Shown in pieces: positions 5,489-5,566 of a stretch of 5,566 nt of DNA. The DNA lies in NCBI GenBank assembly GCA_031401815.1, contig JANNRW010000250.1, positions 1-5,566 on the forward strand. The letters run 5' to 3'. The translations under genes were made by a program, and so were the position numbers. The notes beneath the pieces are model-generated. The model was not told the DNA's origin. It saw only the letters and a list, made by a program, of their open reading frames with translations, and did not search any database. Every line of letters starts with the position of its first letter. The stretch's first letter is position 1. Source of the DNA: JANNRW01 sp031401815 (GTDB lineage Bacteria; Desulfobacterota; Desulfuromonadia; Geobacterales; DSM-12255).

Positions 5489-5532
5489 TCAGACTAGTCT
5501 GACAGGTCTGACTTAGTCCGATCAGCCGGATC
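5488..5532. repeat. 9-nt-periodic repeat with a 16-bp palindrome between adaptor and pump genes
   Basis: The perfect palindrome GTCAGACTAGTCTGAC (5488-5503) begins at the last base of the adaptor stop codon. GTCTGAC recurs at 5497 and 5506, and decayed copies follow in 9-base steps (AGTCCGATC at 5515, AGCCGGATC at 5524). In RNA the palindrome can pair as GTCAGAC/GTCTGAC with almost no loop, or the first copy can pair with the third. No T-run follows, so it is not an obvious terminator. It could be a processing or stoichiometry-setting hairpin, an operator, or a dispersed short repeat. Confidence 0.6.
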
Positions 5533-5552
5533 TTTTCCAAGGAGCCTCCACC

Positions 5553-5566
5553 ATGCCCCGCTTTTT
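5553..5566 (+). CDS. Start of the RND inner-membrane pump gene, cut by window edge
   Basis: Only ATG CCC CGC TTT TT is visible (Met-Pro-Arg-Phe, next codon incomplete). RND pumps of the AcrB/MexB class commonly begin M-x-R/K-F-F-I-x-R-P, and the gene follows an AcrA-type adaptor, so this should be the proton-driven transporter subunit. AAGGAG (5539-5544) lies 8 bases before the ATG, a strong ribosome site. The identity depends mainly on context. Confidence 0.7.

Overview
The window looks like the chromosome of a Gram-negative anaerobe of the Geobacter/Desulfuromonas type (phylum Desulfobacterota/Desulfuromonadota). This rests on protein character, base composition near 50% G+C by eye, and a GerMN-domain protein in an apparently Gram-negative setting. 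No marker gene fixes the species, so the assignment is inference.

Layout. Positions 1-2415 hold a leftward cluster, murI - GerMN-domain membrane protein - metH. Both junctions have a one-base stop/start overlap (TGATG and TAATG), so the three genes should be co-transcribed and translationally coupled. metH runs off the left edge: the homocysteine-binding domain is complete and the pterin-binding domain is just entered. Positions 2416-2617 are a divergent control region with a good sigma70-type promoter for each side. To the right lie folK, a small membrane-anchored YHS/TRASH metal-binding protein, and a 214-residue transaldolase/FSA-family enzyme, closely spaced and probably one transcription unit. 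Positions 4035-4300 carry no gene. They hold a structured inverted-repeat element of about 175 bp, with imperfect terminal inverted repeats flanked by TA, two GC-rich hairpins, and two oppositely oriented G-quadruplex motifs with identical loops. Positions 4301-5488 encode an AcrA/MexA-type periplasmic adaptor lipoprotein of an RND efflux pump. A 9-nt-periodic repeat with a 16-bp perfect palindrome follows, and then the first codons of the next gene (MPRF...), as expected for the inner-membrane RND pump.

How the genes fit together. murI supplies D-glutamate for peptidoglycan. metH makes methionine from homocysteine using methyl-tetrahydrofolate, and folK makes a folate precursor, so the divergent units share a loose one-carbon/folate theme. 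The transaldolase-like enzyme belongs to sugar-phosphate metabolism. The adaptor and pump genes form a separate efflux operon.

I see no CRISPR array, phage, toxin-antitoxin or defence system. The least ordinary signals are non-coding: a folK promoter that places the predicted transcription start on the GTG codon (possible leaderless mRNA), the mirrored G4/hairpin element, and the palindromic repeat between adaptor and pump.
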